Shown piece after piece: positions 44,216-54,089 of a stretch of DNA of 64,000 bases (position 1 is the first letter of the stretch; the number at the start of each line of letters is the position of its first letter). The notes below the pieces were generated by a model. It saw only the letters and a program-made list of their open reading frames with translations, had not been told where the DNA came from and did no database searches. Source of the stretch: Agrococcus jejuensis (GTDB taxonomy: Bacteria > Actinomycetota > Actinomycetes > Actinomycetales > Microbacteriaceae); assembly GCF_900099705.1 (NCBI RefSeq), contig NZ_LT629695.1:2976001-3040000 (forward strand). The letters run 5' to 3'. The translations under genes were made by a program, and so were the position numbers.

Positions 44216-45649
44216 ATGCGCTTCCTGCAGCCGCCGCCTCCGCACGACCTCACCTACTCGGACGTGTTCCTCGTGCCGAGTCGCTCGGACGTCGGCAGCC
44301 GCATGGCCGTCGACCTCGCGCCCGACGACGGCACGGGTGCGACGCTGCCGATCGTGGCGGCGAACATGAACTCCGTCACGGGTCCGCTGCTCGCCGCGAC
44401 CCTCGCACGACGCGGCGGCCTCGCGGTGCTGACGCAGGACCACGAGATCGACGACACCATCGGCGCGATCGCGTGGGTGAAGGAGCAGCCCGTCGACCTG
44501 TCGTCGGCGCAGCTCGCGACCGAGGACGAGCTCGTGGCCGACGTGCTGCTGCGCGTGCCGGCCGTCGAGGGCCACGGCATCGTCGTGGTGCGCGACGACG
44601 TCTACGTCGGCGCCATCGGCGCGCGGCGACTCGGGCAGGCGCTGCCGGATGCGCGCATCGGCGACCTGCTGCACGGCACGATCGAGCCGCTGACGCCCGC
44701 CGACGTCGTCGATGCCCGCACGGCGTTCGACGCCGTGCACGCGCGCGGCGTCGACTTCGCCGCCGTCGTCGACGACGGTCGCGTGCTCGGCACCGTGAGC
44801 CCGCGCACCGCGCTGCGCTCGGCGCTGTACCAGCCGGCGCTCGACGCCCAAGGGCGTCTGCGCGTCGCCGTCGCCGTCGGCATCAACGGCGACCCGGCCG
44901 CGAAGGCGAGCGCGCTCGTCGACGCCGGTGCCGACGTCGTCGTCATCGACACCGCCCACGGCCACCAGGGCGGCATGCTCCGCGCGATCGAGGCCGTGCG
45001 CGGCGCCGTCGACGTGCCGATCGTCGCGGGCAACGTCGTCACGGCATCCGCGGTGCGCGACCTCGTGCAGGCGGGCGCCGACATCCTCAAGGTCGGCGTC
45101 GGCCCCGGCGCCATGTGCACGACGCGCATGATGACGGCCGTCGGCCGCCCGCAGCTGTCGGCGGTGCTCGAGACGGCCGAGGAGGCCATCGGCCTCGGCG
45201 CGCGCGTGTGGGCGGACGGCGGCGTGCGCTACCCGCGCGACGTCGCACTCGCGCTCGCCGCCGGTGCGTCGAGCGTCATGATCGGCTCGTGGTTCGCGGG
45301 CACGATCGAGGCGCCCGGTCGCCTGCAGCGCGACGAGCAGGGCCGCCTCTACAAGGAGTCGTGGGGCATGGCGTCGACGAAGGCCGTGCGCGGCCGCTTC
45401 GGCGACCTGCCGGCGTTCGAGCTCGCGACGAAGACGCTCTTCGCCGAGGGCATCTCGTCGTCGACGATCCTGCTCGACCCCAACCGCCCGAGCGTCGAGG
45501 ACCTGCTCGACATGATCACGTCGGGCGTGCGCTCGTCGGCGACGTATGCGGGCGCCTCGTCGATCGCGGAGTTCCGCGAACGCGCCGTCGTCGGCGTGCA
45601 GTCGGCGGCGGGCTACGAGGAGGGCAAGGCGCTGCCGGTCTCGTGGTGA
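44216..45649 (+). CDS. guaB1: GuaB1-type IMP dehydrogenase family protein (probable GMP reductase)
   Basis: A 477-residue protein with an IMPDH-like TIM barrel (DLTYSDVFLVPSRS, VAANMNSVTG at the start) interrupted by a CBS pair (about 90-200). Catalytic loop GPGAMCTTRMMT holds the active cysteine, and ADGGVRYPRDVALALAAGAS follows. GuaB1 of mycobacteria has been shown to be a GMP reductase rather than an IMP dehydrogenase, and this protein has the same layout; the role here is by analogy. It acts in purine salvage. Confidence 0.88.
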   Translation: MRFLQPPPPHDLTYSDVFLVPSRSDVGSRMAVDLAPDDGTGATLPIVAANMNSVTGPLLAATLARRGGLAVLTQDHEIDDTIGAIAWVKEQPVDLSSAQLATEDELVADVLLRVPAVEGHGIVVVRDDVYVGAIGARRLGQALPDARIGDLLHGTIEPLTPADVVDARTAFDAVHARGVDFAAVVDDGRVLGTVSPRTALRSALYQPALDAQGRLRVAVAVGINGDPAAKASALVDAGADVVVIDTAHGHQGGMLRAIEAVRGAVDVPIVAGNVVTASAVRDLVQAGADILKVGVGPGAMCTTRMMTAVGRPQLSAVLETAEEAIGLGARVWADGGVRYPRDVALALAAGASSVMIGSWFAGTIEAPGRLQRDEQGRLYKESWGMASTKAVRGRFGDLPAFELATKTLFAEGISSSTILLDPNRPSVEDLLDMITSGVRSSATYAGASSIAEFRERAVVGVQSAAGYEEGKALPVSW

Positions 45650-45706
45650 CCACGACGCCCTGATCGCCCACGGCGAGCAGGCAGCGATCCGTAGGGCCCG
45701 CGGCTG

Positions 45707-45712
45707 TACGAT
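45707..45712 (+). promoter_or_regulatory. -10 box (TACGAT) before the small ORF at 45719
   Basis: TACGAT, six bases before the GTG of the small ORF. It has the same box sequence as the mevalonate leader promoter. Confidence 0.5.
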
Positions 45713-45718
45713 GCTGCG

Positions 45719-45832
45719 GTGAGCGACGAGCACCATAGTCCTTGGGGCGCCAGCCCGAGCCCTGACCGGCACCGCGGCACCAGCCCCAGCCCCTGGCACC
45801 AGGCCCTCCTGCCCATCGGACGCATCCGATGA
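45719..45832 (+). CDS. Putative leaderless 37-aa small ORF coupled to a DUF21 gene
   Basis: A 37-codon frame starting GTG six bases after TACGAT and ending in an ATGA overlap with the downstream membrane-protein gene. It is rich in Ser, Pro, His and Trp with two SPW repeats (HHSPWG and SPSPWHQ). Third positions are mostly G or C. No family recognised. It may be a leader peptide or a coupling ORF. Confidence 0.45.
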   Translation: MSDEHHSPWGASPSPDRHRGTSPSPWHQALLPIGRIR

Positions 45833-47151
45833 TCGAGCAGCTGCCCTGGCTCTTCATCCTGATCGGCGTCGTCCTCACGGTCGGCACCGGCTACTTCGTC
45901 GCGAGCGAGTTCTCGCTCGTGAACCTCGACCGCTCCGAGCTCGAGGCGCAGCAGGAGCGCGGCGAGGGCAACCACCCCGGCGTCATCGCGGCCCTCAAGC
46001 AGACGTCGACGCACCTGTCGAGCGCGCAGCTCGGCATCACCCTCACGACGCTGCTCACGGGCTACACGATGGAGCCGGCGATCTCGCACCTCCTCGCGCC
46101 CGTGCTCGAGGGCTGGGGCATCCCGGATGACATCGCGCCCGCGGTCTCGCTCACGATCGCCATCGTGATCGCGACGCTCCTGTCGATGATCGTCGGCGAG
46201 CTCGTGCCCAAGAACTTCGCCCTCGCCGTGCCGCTGCGCACCGCGAAGATCGTCACGCCGTTCCAGCGGGCCTTCACCTTCGTCATGAAGCCCGCCGTGC
46301 TGCTGCTCAACGGCTCGGCCAACGGCATCCTGCGCTCCATCGGCATCGAGCCGAAGGAGGAACTCTCGGGCGCCCGCACCGCCGACGAGCTGTCGTCGCT
46401 CGTGCGCCGCTCGGCGCTGGAGGGCCTGCTCGACGCCGACCAGGCGACGCTGCTCTCTCGCACGCTGCGCTTCTCGGAGCTCACGGCCGGCGACGTCATG
46501 ACGCCCCGCCCGCGCGTCGAGGCCATCGACCGCGAGCGCACCGTCGCCGACGTGCTCGAGCTCTCGCGTACGACGGGCCTGTCGCGCTTCCCCGTCATCG
46601 ACGACGACCTCGACCGCGTCGTCGGCATCGCCCACGTGAAGCAGGCCGTGTCGGTGCCGCGCGACCGCCGCGCCGACGTGCCCGTGCTCGCGATCGCCGA
46701 GGAGCCGCACCGCGTGCCCGAGACCGTCGGCCTGCCGCAGCTGCTCGCCGACCTCAAGGAGCGCGGCTACCAGATGGCGATCGTCGTCGACGAGTACGGC
46801 GGCACCGCCGGCCTCGCGACGCTCGAGGACCTCGTGGAGGAGATGGTCGGCGAGGTGAGCGACGAGCACGACCGTCTGCGCCCCGAGATCGTGCACGCAC
46901 CCGGATGGGTCGCGTTCCCCGGCCTGCTGCGCCCCGACGAGCTGCGCGAGCGCGCCGCCGTCGAGATCCCCGACGACGGCCCGTACGAGACCGTCGCCGG
47001 CTACGTCGTCGCCGAGCTCGGCCGCCTGCCGATCGTCGGCGACGAGGTCGCGATCGACGGCGGCGTGCTGCGCGTCGAGCGCCTCGACGGCCGCAGGATC
47101 GACCGCATCCGCTACGTCGTCACGACCGAGTCCGAGGAGGTGGCCCGATGA
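45829..47151 (+). CDS. CNNM/DUF21-CBS-CorC membrane protein, first of a pair
   Basis: A 440-residue protein. Three or four N-terminal membrane segments form the DUF21/CNNM domain ([19 protein letters not shown], then [12 protein letters not shown]), a CBS pair follows (about 205-330, [13 protein letters not shown], then [20 protein letters not shown]) and a C-terminal CorC/HlyC domain. CNNM-family proteins transport or regulate Mg2+ or other divalent ions; older names include hemolysin. It is preceded by a coupled small ORF and overlaps the next paralogue by ATGA. Confidence 0.9.
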   Translation: MIEQLPWLFILIGVVLTVGTGYFVASEFSLVNLDRSELEAQQERGEGNHPGVIAALKQTSTHLSSAQLGITLTTLLTGYTMEPAISHLLAPVLEGWGIPDDIAPAVSLTIAIVIATLLSMIVGELVPKNFALAVPLRTAKIVTPFQRAFTFVMKPAVLLLNGSANGILRSIGIEPKEELSGARTADELSSLVRRSALEGLLDADQATLLSRTLRFSELTAGDVMTPRPRVEAIDRERTVADVLELSRTTGLSRFPVIDDDLDRVVGIAHVKQAVSVPRDRRADVPVLAIAEEPHRVPETVGLPQLLADLKERGYQMAIVVDEYGGTAGLATLEDLVEEMVGEVSDEHDRLRPEIVHAPGWVAFPGLLRPDELRERAAVEIPDDGPYETVAGYVVAELGRLPIVGDEVAIDGGVLRVERLDGRRIDRIRYVVTTESEEVAR

Positions 47152-48185
47152 GCTCCGACTGGGTGGGCCTGATCTGGCTCGTGGTGCTGCTCGTCATCAA
47201 CGCGTTCTTCGTCGGCGCCGAGTTCGCCGTCATCTCCGCGAAGCGCTCGCAGGTCGAGCCGCGCGCCGAGCGCGGCTCGCGCGCCGCGAAGATGGCGCTG
47301 TGGGCGATGGAGCACGTCTCGCTCATGCTCGCGATGTGCCAGCTGGGCATCACGGTGTGCTCGCTGCTCATCCTGCTCGTGAGCGAGCCGGCCATCCACC
47401 ATCTGCTCGCCGTGCCGCTCGGCGCCGTCGGCCTGCCCGAGGTGGCCGTCGACGGCATCGCGCTGGGCCTCGCGATCCTCATCGTCACGTACCTGCACGT
47501 CGTGTTCGGCGAGATGGTGCCGAAGAACGCCGCGTTCACGCTGCCGACGGCCGCCGTGCTGCTGCTCGCGCCGCCGCTCGTGCTCATCTCGCGCGTGTTC
47601 AAGCCCGTCATCTGGGTGATGAACTGGATCGCGAACCACATCCTGCGCCTGTTCCGCGTGGAGCCGAAGGACGAGGCGGCGAGCGCGTTCACGCTCGACG
47701 AGGTCGAGACGATCGTCGAGACGTCGAAGCGCGAGGGGCTGCTCGTCGACCCGACGGGCGCGATCTCGAAGATGTTCGAGTTCACCGAGCGCACCGTGGG
47801 CGACGTCGCGATCCCGCTCGACGGGCTCGTGACGCTCAGCGACGAGGCGACGACCGACGACGTGGAGGCGGCGGTGCGCGAGCACGGCTTCTCGCGCTAC
47901 GTCATCGTCGACGAGGCGGGGGAGCCGACCGGCTACATCCACCTCAAGGACGTGCTGACCGCCGAGGATCCCGAGGCGCAGATCCCCGCGAAGCGCATCC
48001 GCCAGCTCGCGTCGCTCTATGCGGGCGGCGAGCTCGAGGATGCGATCCAGCGGATGCGCTCCTCGGGCAGCCACGTGGCGCGCGCGTTCGATCAGTCGGG
48101 TGCGACGACGGGCGTGCTGTTCCTCGAGGACTGCATCGAGGAGCTCGTCGGCGAGGTCCGCGACGCCACGAGGCGGCTGAGCTGA
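47148..48185 (+). CDS. CNNM/DUF21-CBS membrane protein, second of a pair
   Basis: A 345-residue paralogue of the preceding protein: DUF21 core with NAFFVGAEFAVISAKRSQVE and VFGEMVPKNAAF, then a CBS pair ending LEDCIEELVGEV. The C-terminal CorC/HlyC domain is absent. Adjacent long and short members of this family are common in actinobacteria and may form a complex. The ATG is in an ATGA overlap. Confidence 0.9.
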   Translation: MSSDWVGLIWLVVLLVINAFFVGAEFAVISAKRSQVEPRAERGSRAAKMALWAMEHVSLMLAMCQLGITVCSLLILLVSEPAIHHLLAVPLGAVGLPEVAVDGIALGLAILIVTYLHVVFGEMVPKNAAFTLPTAAVLLLAPPLVLISRVFKPVIWVMNWIANHILRLFRVEPKDEAASAFTLDEVETIVETSKREGLLVDPTGAISKMFEFTERTVGDVAIPLDGLVTLSDEATTDDVEAAVREHGFSRYVIVDEAGEPTGYIHLKDVLTAEDPEAQIPAKRIRQLASLYAGGELEDAIQRMRSSGSHVARAFDQSGATTGVLFLEDCIEELVGEVRDATRRLS

Positions 48186-48214
48186 CGCTCCGCGCGGCGC
48201 TGCGGTCGCCCTGG

Positions 48215-49360
48215 ATGCTGTGGGCCGCCTTCATGGCGGTCCACGGCCTCGTCGCGGCCCTCAACCATCCCGAGGTGTCGACGGCGTTCGGTGACGTGCG
48301 CGGCGTCTACCCCTGGTGGGTGTGGCGTGCCGAGCAGGGCGACGTCGTCGGCATCGACGAGCCGTGGGTCTACCCGATCCTCGCGTGGCTGCCGATCGCG
48401 GCGTCGGCGATCGCGGGTGCGGCGGCGCTGCCGGGCACGTGGCTCGTGGTCGTGACGGTGCTCGACGGGCTCGCGTTCTGGCTGCTGCTGCGGCATCCGC
48501 GGGGCGTCGCACCCGCGTGGACGTGGCTCGCGCTCATGGCGCTGCTCGGACCCATCGTCGTCGGCCGCATCGACTCGATCACGATGCCGATCGCGATCGC
48601 GGGCGTCGTCGCCACGTGGTCGGGACGCCATGCGCTCGCGGCGCTCGCCTTCACGGTCGGCGCCTGGACGAAGATCTGGCCGGGCGTGCTGTGGATCGCG
48701 CAGCTCGTCGTGCGTCCCGGGCGGCTCGTGACGCTCGCGGTCGGCGCGGCCGTCACCGCGGTCGTGATGCTCACGGCGCTCGCCCTCGGCTCCGGCGGCA
48801 ACGTGCTGTCGTTCCTCACGTGGCAGGGGGAGCGCGGCCTGCAGATCGAGGCGGTGCTCGCGACGCCGTTCCACTGGGCGGGCGCGCCGCTCGGCTACGA
48901 CGACGTGCAGCTGACGTACGAGCTGCAGACCGAGGCGGCGGATGCGGTCGCGGCCGTCGCGACGCCCGTGCTCGTCGTCGTGACGCTGCTCGTCGCGGCG
49001 CTCGGCGTGCTCGCGGTGCGACGCGGTGCGGATCGCGACGTGGCGGGCGCATGGCTCGCGACGGCGATGGTCGCCGCGCTGATCGTGACGAATCCCGTCG
49101 GCTCGCCGCAGTTCGCCATCTGGCTCATCGCGCCCGCGCTGCTGCTCGTCGGCATCCGCGCGTGGGAGGGCGTGGCCGTGATCGTCGTGCTCTGCGGCCT
49201 CACGCAGCTCTGCTATCCCTGGCTGTACGGCGAGGTCGTGGGGCAGGAGCCCATCGGTCTGCTCGTGCTCACGCTGCGCAACGCGGGCTACGTCGTGCTG
49301 CTGGGCCTGGCGGCGTGGCGGCTGGTGCGGCTGCCCGACCGGGTCGCGGTCGCCGTCTAG
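48215..49360 (+). CDS. Polytopic membrane protein, GT87/DUF2029-like mannosyltransferase candidate
   Basis: A 381-residue protein with about ten membrane helices. GRIDSITMPIAIAG (acidic residue in a luminal loop) and GAWTKIWPG resemble GT-C-fold polyprenol-phosphomannose-dependent mannosyltransferases (GT87). A sugar transfer role in envelope glycolipids is plausible. The start is uncertain: a CTG at 48182 overlaps the stop of the DUF21 gene, while the first ATG in frame is at 48215. The stop overlaps the metX stop (CTAG). Confidence 0.65.
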   Translation: MLWAAFMAVHGLVAALNHPEVSTAFGDVRGVYPWWVWRAEQGDVVGIDEPWVYPILAWLPIAASAIAGAAALPGTWLVVVTVLDGLAFWLLLRHPRGVAPAWTWLALMALLGPIVVGRIDSITMPIAIAGVVATWSGRHALAALAFTVGAWTKIWPGVLWIAQLVVRPGRLVTLAVGAAVTAVVMLTALALGSGGNVLSFLTWQGERGLQIEAVLATPFHWAGAPLGYDDVQLTYELQTEAADAVAAVATPVLVVVTLLVAALGVLAVRRGADRDVAGAWLATAMVAALIVTNPVGSPQFAIWLIAPALLLVGIRAWEGVAVIVVLCGLTQLCYPWLYGEVVGQEPIGLLVLTLRNAGYVVLLGLAAWRLVRLPDRVAVAV

Positions 49361-50553
49361 CCCACGAGCTCCCGCAGCAGCGCGCCCACCGCATCCGTCT
49401 CGATGAGGAAGCCGTCGTGGCCGAACTCGCTCGACAGGACGACGGGCGCGTCGCCCGACACCGACGTCGACAGCCCGGCGGCGATGCGCTGCTGGTCGGC
49501 GACGGGGAAGAGCCGGTCGGAGTCGATGCCGACGACGAGCGTCTCGGCGGTGATCCTCGACAGGGCGGCCTCGACGCCGCCGCGGCCGCGGCCGAGGTCG
49601 TGCGACGACATCGCGAGCACGAGCCGCACGTAGCTGCCGGCGTCGAAGCGGCGGGTGAAGCGGTTGCCGTGCACGTCGAGGTACGACTCCACCTGGTACC
49701 GGCCGCCGTGGTCGGGGTCGACCGACGACTGCCACCCGCGGCCGAAGCGGCGGTTGAGCTCGTCGGGGGAGCGGTAGTTCACCATCGCCATGCGGCGCGC
49801 GAGCGCGAGGCCCTTGTGCGGCCCCTGTCCGTCGGGCTGGTCGTAGTACTCGCCGCCGAGCCAGTGCGGGTCGGACTGCACGGCTTCGAGCTGCAGGCCG
49901 TTGAGCGCGATCTGGTCGGCGCTCGAGATCGGCGGCGCGGCGAGCACGGCAGCCTTGCCGAGGCGCTCGGGATGCGTGACGGCCCACTCGAGCACGTGCA
50001 TGCCGCCCATCGAGCCGCCGACGACGGCGTGCCAGCGGTCGATGCCGAGGTGGTCGGCGAGGCGGCGCTGCGCCTCGACCTGGTCGCGGATCGTGACGCG
50101 GGGGAAGCGCGAGCCGAGCTCGCGGCCGTCGGGTCCGATCGTCGCGGGACCCGAGGAGCCCTGGCAGCCGCCGAGCATGTTCGGGGCGACGACGAACCAG
50201 CGGTCGGTGTCGAGCGGCAGGCCCGCACCGACGACGCCCGCCCACCAGCCGCTCGTCGCGTGCCCGGGGCCCGCGGCGCCGACGACGTGGCTGTCGCCCG
50301 TGAGCGCGTGGTTCACGAGGATGGCGTTGTCGCGCGCCTCGTTGAGCGTGCCCCACGTCTCGTACGCGACGACGGTCGAGGGGATGGTCGCGCCGTGCTC
50401 GGTCGTGAGGTCGCCGAGCCGCGCGAACAGACGCTCGCCGGGGTCGTCGCCCGGACGCCAGGCGCCGGTGACGGGCACGGGCGTGGGGTCGAGCAGCAGG
50501 TGCGCGGGGACGCGGGCCGACGGCTGCACGTCGTCGCTCAGCTGCCAGTCCAT
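49357..50553 (-). CDS. metX: Homoserine O-acetyltransferase
   Basis: A 398-residue alpha/beta hydrolase-fold enzyme acetylating homoserine. The nucleophile elbow GGSMGGM, the Asp in GIDSDRLFP and the His in FGHDGFL form the catalytic triad; LVNHALTGDSHV and NMLGGCQGSSGP are family motifs. It lies 113 bases after metY on the same strand, so it may be cotranscribed. Confidence 0.95.
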   Translation of the reverse strand: MDWQLSDDVQPSARVPAHLLLDPTPVPVTGAWRPGDDPGERLFARLGDLTTEHGATIPSTVVAYETWGTLNEARDNAILVNHALTGDSHVVGAAGPGHATSGWWAGVVGAGLPLDTDRWFVVAPNMLGGCQGSSGPATIGPDGRELGSRFPRVTIRDQVEAQRRLADHLGIDRWHAVVGGSMGGMHVLEWAVTHPERLGKAAVLAAPPISSADQIALNGLQLEAVQSDPHWLGGEYYDQPDGQGPHKGLALARRMAMVNYRSPDELNRRFGRGWQSSVDPDHGGRYQVESYLDVHGNRFTRRFDAGSYVRLVLAMSSHDLGRGRGGVEAALSRITAETLVVGIDSDRLFPVADQQRIAAGLSTSVSGDAPVVLSSEFGHDGFLIETDAVGALLRELVG

Positions 50554-50666
50554 GCATCCATCCTCGCCGGTCTCGGAGCCGTGTTACGACATCCCCCGGG
50601 TGTCGAGCCCGTGGACGACGGATGCCCCGCACCCGACGTGGGCACGGGGCATCCGACGGACGATCG

Positions 50667-51974
50667 TCAGGCTGCGGCGCGGTTCGTCGCCTGCACGGCC
50701 TCGAGGCCGGCCGAGAGGTCGGCGATGAGGTCGTCGACGTTCTCGATGCCCACCGACAGGCGCACGAGGCCGGGCGTGACGCCCGTCGTGAGCTGCTGCT
50801 CGGGCGTGAGCTGCGAGTGCGTCGTGGATGCGGGGTGGATGACGAGGCTGCGCACGTCGCCGATGTTCGCGAGGTGGCTGAACAGCTGCAGCGACTCGAC
50901 GAACGCGCGACCCGCGGCGACGCCGCCGACGAGCTCGAACGACAGCACGGCGCCGACGCCCTTCGGGGCGTAGCGGTCGGCGGCGCCCTTGTAGGGGCTG
51001 GAGTCGAGGCTCGCGTAGTTGACGCTCGCGACGGCCGGGTGCGCCTCGAGGAAGCCGGCGATGCGCTCGGCGTTCTCGACGTGGCGCTCGATGCGCAGGC
51101 TCAGCGTCTCGAGGCCCTGCAGGATCTGCCACGCGGAGTCGGGCGAGATGGATGCGCCGATGTCGCGCAGCAGCTGCACGCGCGCCTTGATGACGTAGGC
51201 GATCTCGTCGCCGACGGCCTGCGCGAAGACGGCGCCGTGGTAGCTGGGGTCGGGCTCGGTGAGGCCGGGGAAGCGGTCGGACTCCGACCACTTGAACCTG
51301 CCACCGTCGACGATGACGCCGCCGATGACGGCGCCGTGGCCGCCGATGAACTTCGTCGCCGAGTGCACGACGATGTCGGCCCCGTGCTCGAGCGGACGGA
51401 TGAGGTACGGCGTCGCGATCGTGTTGTCGACGATGAGCGGCACGCCCGCCTCGTGCGCCACCGACGAGACGCCGGCGATGTCGAGGATGTTGATGCGCGG
51501 GTTGCCGATCGTCTCGGCGAAGAACAGCTTCGTGTTCGGGCGCACGGCGCGGTGCCACTCGTCGAGGTCGTCCTGGTCCTCGACGAACGTCACCTCGATG
51601 CCGAGCTTGCCGAGCGTGTACTTGAAGAGGTTGTAGGTGCCGCCGTAGATCGACGTCGACGACACGATGTGGTCGCCGGCCTGCGCGATGTTCAGCACCG
51701 CGAACGTCTCGGCGGCCTGGCCCGACGACACGAGCAGCGCTGCCGTGCCGCCCTCGAGCGCGGCGACGCGCTGCTCGACGACGTCCTGCGTCGGGTTCAT
51801 GATGCGCGAGTAGATGTTGCCGAACTCCGACAGGCCGAAGAGGCTCGCGGCGTGCTCGGTGGAGTTGAAGACGTACGACGTCGTGCGGTAGATCGGCGTG
51901 ATGCGTGCGTTGGTCGTCGGGTCGGGCTGCGCACCCGCGTGGACCTGCTTCGTCTCGAATGCCCACTCGCTCAT
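50667..51974 (-). CDS. metY: O-acetylhomoserine aminocarboxypropyltransferase
   Basis: A 435-residue PLP enzyme of the Cys/Met metabolism family, making homocysteine from O-acetylhomoserine and sulfide. The PLP lysine is in HSATKFIGGHG, and RTTSYVFNSTEHAA, YSRIMNPTQDVVEQR and the length identify MetY. AGGAGG lies six bases before the ATG. Only about 55 bases separate it from the upstream gene, too short for a SAM riboswitch. Confidence 0.95.
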   Translation of the reverse strand: MSEWAFETKQVHAGAQPDPTTNARITPIYRTTSYVFNSTEHAASLFGLSEFGNIYSRIMNPTQDVVEQRVAALEGGTAALLVSSGQAAETFAVLNIAQAGDHIVSSTSIYGGTYNLFKYTLGKLGIEVTFVEDQDDLDEWHRAVRPNTKLFFAETIGNPRINILDIAGVSSVAHEAGVPLIVDNTIATPYLIRPLEHGADIVVHSATKFIGGHGAVIGGVIVDGGRFKWSESDRFPGLTEPDPSYHGAVFAQAVGDEIAYVIKARVQLLRDIGASISPDSAWQILQGLETLSLRIERHVENAERIAGFLEAHPAVASVNYASLDSSPYKGAADRYAPKGVGAVLSFELVGGVAAGRAFVESLQLFSHLANIGDVRSLVIHPASTTHSQLTPEQQLTTGVTPGLVRLSVGIENVDDLIADLSAGLEAVQATNRAAA

Positions 51975-52029
51975 GGCTGCCTCCTCGGTGCCGTCGATGC
52001 CTCGACCGTACGGATGGTGTCGCGGCGCC

Positions 52030-53208
52030 TCAACGCGCCGCGTCACCATCCGTCACAGTCGTGGCCGGTGCTGCTGGTGCTGCGGATGCCTCTGCACCGG
52101 CGGATGCTGCGGGCTGCGCGGGCAGCGTGCCGGTGCGTGCCGCATCCTCGTCCTTGTCGCGCCTGCGCATGAGCCATCGCACGTTCGGCTCGACGAGCCA
52201 GCGCGTCGCGACGCGCACGGGCTTCGTCGACAGCACGACCGTGAGCAGGAAGCCGCCGACGAGCGTCGCGGGCAGCGCCCACCACTCGTCCGCCACGTCG
52301 CGCAGCCAGTCGAACTCGCGCGGCCAGTAGAGCACGAACGTGTGCAGCAGGTAGATGAACATCGTCGCCGAGCCCCACGCCGTGAAGAACGTCTTCCGAC
52401 GCGGCACGAGCACGAGCGCGGCGGCGATGAGGATCGTCGTGACCGCCATGATCGCGAGCCGCACGGTGCCGTAGTACCAGGCGACGCCGCTCTCGCCGAT
52501 CGCGGGCACCTCCGCGTACGCGCGGTCGAGGAACAGCCAGTGGCGGATGGCGATGTCGCGCCACAGGTCGGGCAGCAGCGCGACGACGGCGGCGACGATC
52601 GCGAACGCGGCGACGGCGGCGATGCGCGGGCCGACGATGCTCGGCCGGTCGAGCCAGGCGCGCATCACGTCGCGGCGCCGCAGCTCCCAGCCGAGCACGA
52701 AGAACGGCAGCATCTGGATGGCGCGCATCATCGAGAAGGTCTGGTCGACGTCGTCGAAGTAGCCGATGACGATCGCGAGCAGCACCGTCCACAGCAGCGG
52801 CCAGCGCAGGCGCGCGAGCACGGGCAGCACGATGCGGAAGCCCGCGAGCGCCAGCAGGAACCACAGCGTCCACGACGGCGTCACGGGGTTGAACGAGGGC
52901 GTGCCGGTGACGAGCGACTCGACGACCGACCAGATGGTCTCGAAGATCACGTACGGCACGAGCAGGTCGCCGATGACGCGGCCGTACTGCTTCGCGCCGG
53001 GCTTGTCGGTCGTGAAGTAGCCCGAGATGACGCCGAAGAACGGCATGTGGAACGCGTAGATCACGAGGTACGGCACGAGCGCGAGGTCGTTGTCGAGCGC
53101 GATCGGCTGGATCGTGTGGCCCACGACCACGAGCACCATCGCGAGCCACTTCGCGTTGTCCCAGTAGGGCACGCGGCGCTTGGGCTTCGCCTGGGGAGCG
53201 TCGGTCAC
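52030..53208 (-). CDS. Acyltransferase 3 family membrane protein
   Basis: A 392-residue protein with about ten membrane helices. YWDNAKWLAMVLVVVGHTIQP at the N-terminus has the conserved His of AT3 acyltransferases, and AFHMPFFGVISGYF is the second hallmark. The C-terminal 35 residues are Ala/Pro-rich and cytoplasmic. Such proteins O-acetylate cell-envelope sugars. The GTG at 53208 lies six bases after CAGGAT, a weak -10. Confidence 0.85.
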   Translation of the reverse strand: MTDAPQAKPKRRVPYWDNAKWLAMVLVVVGHTIQPIALDNDLALVPYLVIYAFHMPFFGVISGYFTTDKPGAKQYGRVIGDLLVPYVIFETIWSVVESLVTGTPSFNPVTPSWTLWFLLALAGFRIVLPVLARLRWPLLWTVLLAIVIGYFDDVDQTFSMMRAIQMLPFFVLGWELRRRDVMRAWLDRPSIVGPRIAAVAAFAIVAAVVALLPDLWRDIAIRHWLFLDRAYAEVPAIGESGVAWYYGTVRLAIMAVTTILIAAALVLVPRRKTFFTAWGSATMFIYLLHTFVLYWPREFDWLRDVADEWWALPATLVGGFLLTVVLSTKPVRVATRWLVEPNVRWLMRRRDKDEDAARTGTLPAQPAASAGAEASAAPAAPATTVTDGDAAR

Positions 53209-53272
53209 GCATCCATCCTGACAGCGGATCGGCTCGCCCTCCGACGGCTTGCGACCGTGATTGCATGGGGGC

Positions 53273-54043
53273 ATGGAGCAGCGGATCGTCGTCACGGGAG
53301 CATCGAGCGGCATCGGACGGGCGGTGGTCGAGCACGCGGTGCGCCGCGGCTGGCACGTGCTCGCCGTCGCACGCCGCGAAGAGCGGCTCGCGTCGCTCGC
53401 GGCCGACACCGGCTGCGAGACGATCGTCGCCGACCTCACCTCCGACGACGACGTCGCCCGCCTCGTCGACGCGGCGACGGCCTTCGGCGCCAACGGCCTC
53501 GTGCACGTCGCCGGTGGTGCGCTGGGCGTCGGATCGGTGTCGACGACGACGCTCGACGACTGGCAGGGCATGTTCGACATGAACGTGCTCTCGACGAAGC
53601 GCGTGCTCACGGGCCTGCTGCCGCAGCTGCGTGCCTCGACCGCCGGCGGCACGTACGCATCCATCCAGGTCGTCACGTCGATCGCCGCGACCATGCCCTA
53701 CGTGGGCGGCTCGGGCTACAACGCGGCGAAGGCGGCCGAGAAGGCGCTCGTCGACGTGCTGCGCCTCGAGGTGCACGGCGAGCCCATCCGCGTCATGGAG
53801 GTGCGCCCCGGCATGGTCTGGACCGAGGAGTTCTCGCTCGTGCGCTTCAAGGGCGACCAGTCGAAGGCCGACGCCGTGTACGAGGGCGTGCAGGATCCGC
53901 TCACGGCCGACGACGTCGCGCAGGTGATGACGGACGCGCTCGCGCTGCCCGGGCACGTGTCGATCGACGAGGTCGTCATCAAGCCCGTCGCGCAGACGCA
54001 CGCGTGGATGGTGCACCGGGGGCCGCTGCAGGCCAAGTCCTGA
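53273..54043 (+). CDS. Short-chain dehydrogenase/reductase
   Basis: A 256-residue classical SDR. The N-terminal TGASSGIGRAVVEHA binds the nucleotide, HVAGG is the NNAG-like motif, Ser in VVTSIAA and Tyr-x3-Lys in GYNAAKAA complete the catalytic set, and RPGMVWTE follows. Basic residues after strand 2 (ARREER) favour NADP. Substrate unknown. It is divergent from the acyltransferase. Confidence 0.9.
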   Translation: MEQRIVVTGASSGIGRAVVEHAVRRGWHVLAVARREERLASLAADTGCETIVADLTSDDDVARLVDAATAFGANGLVHVAGGALGVGSVSTTTLDDWQGMFDMNVLSTKRVLTGLLPQLRASTAGGTYASIQVVTSIAATMPYVGGSGYNAAKAAEKALVDVLRLEVHGEPIRVMEVRPGMVWTEEFSLVRFKGDQSKADAVYEGVQDPLTADDVAQVMTDALALPGHVSIDEVVIKPVAQTHAWMVHRGPLQAKS

Positions 54044-54089
54044 CGGGTGGATGCCCGCGCGCGTCGGTGGTGCGCGGGACGATGAGCGG

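Noticed and set aside
51975-52029. Possible SAM riboswitch before metY
   Set aside because: The gap is about 55 bases, too short, and shows no conserved riboswitch core.
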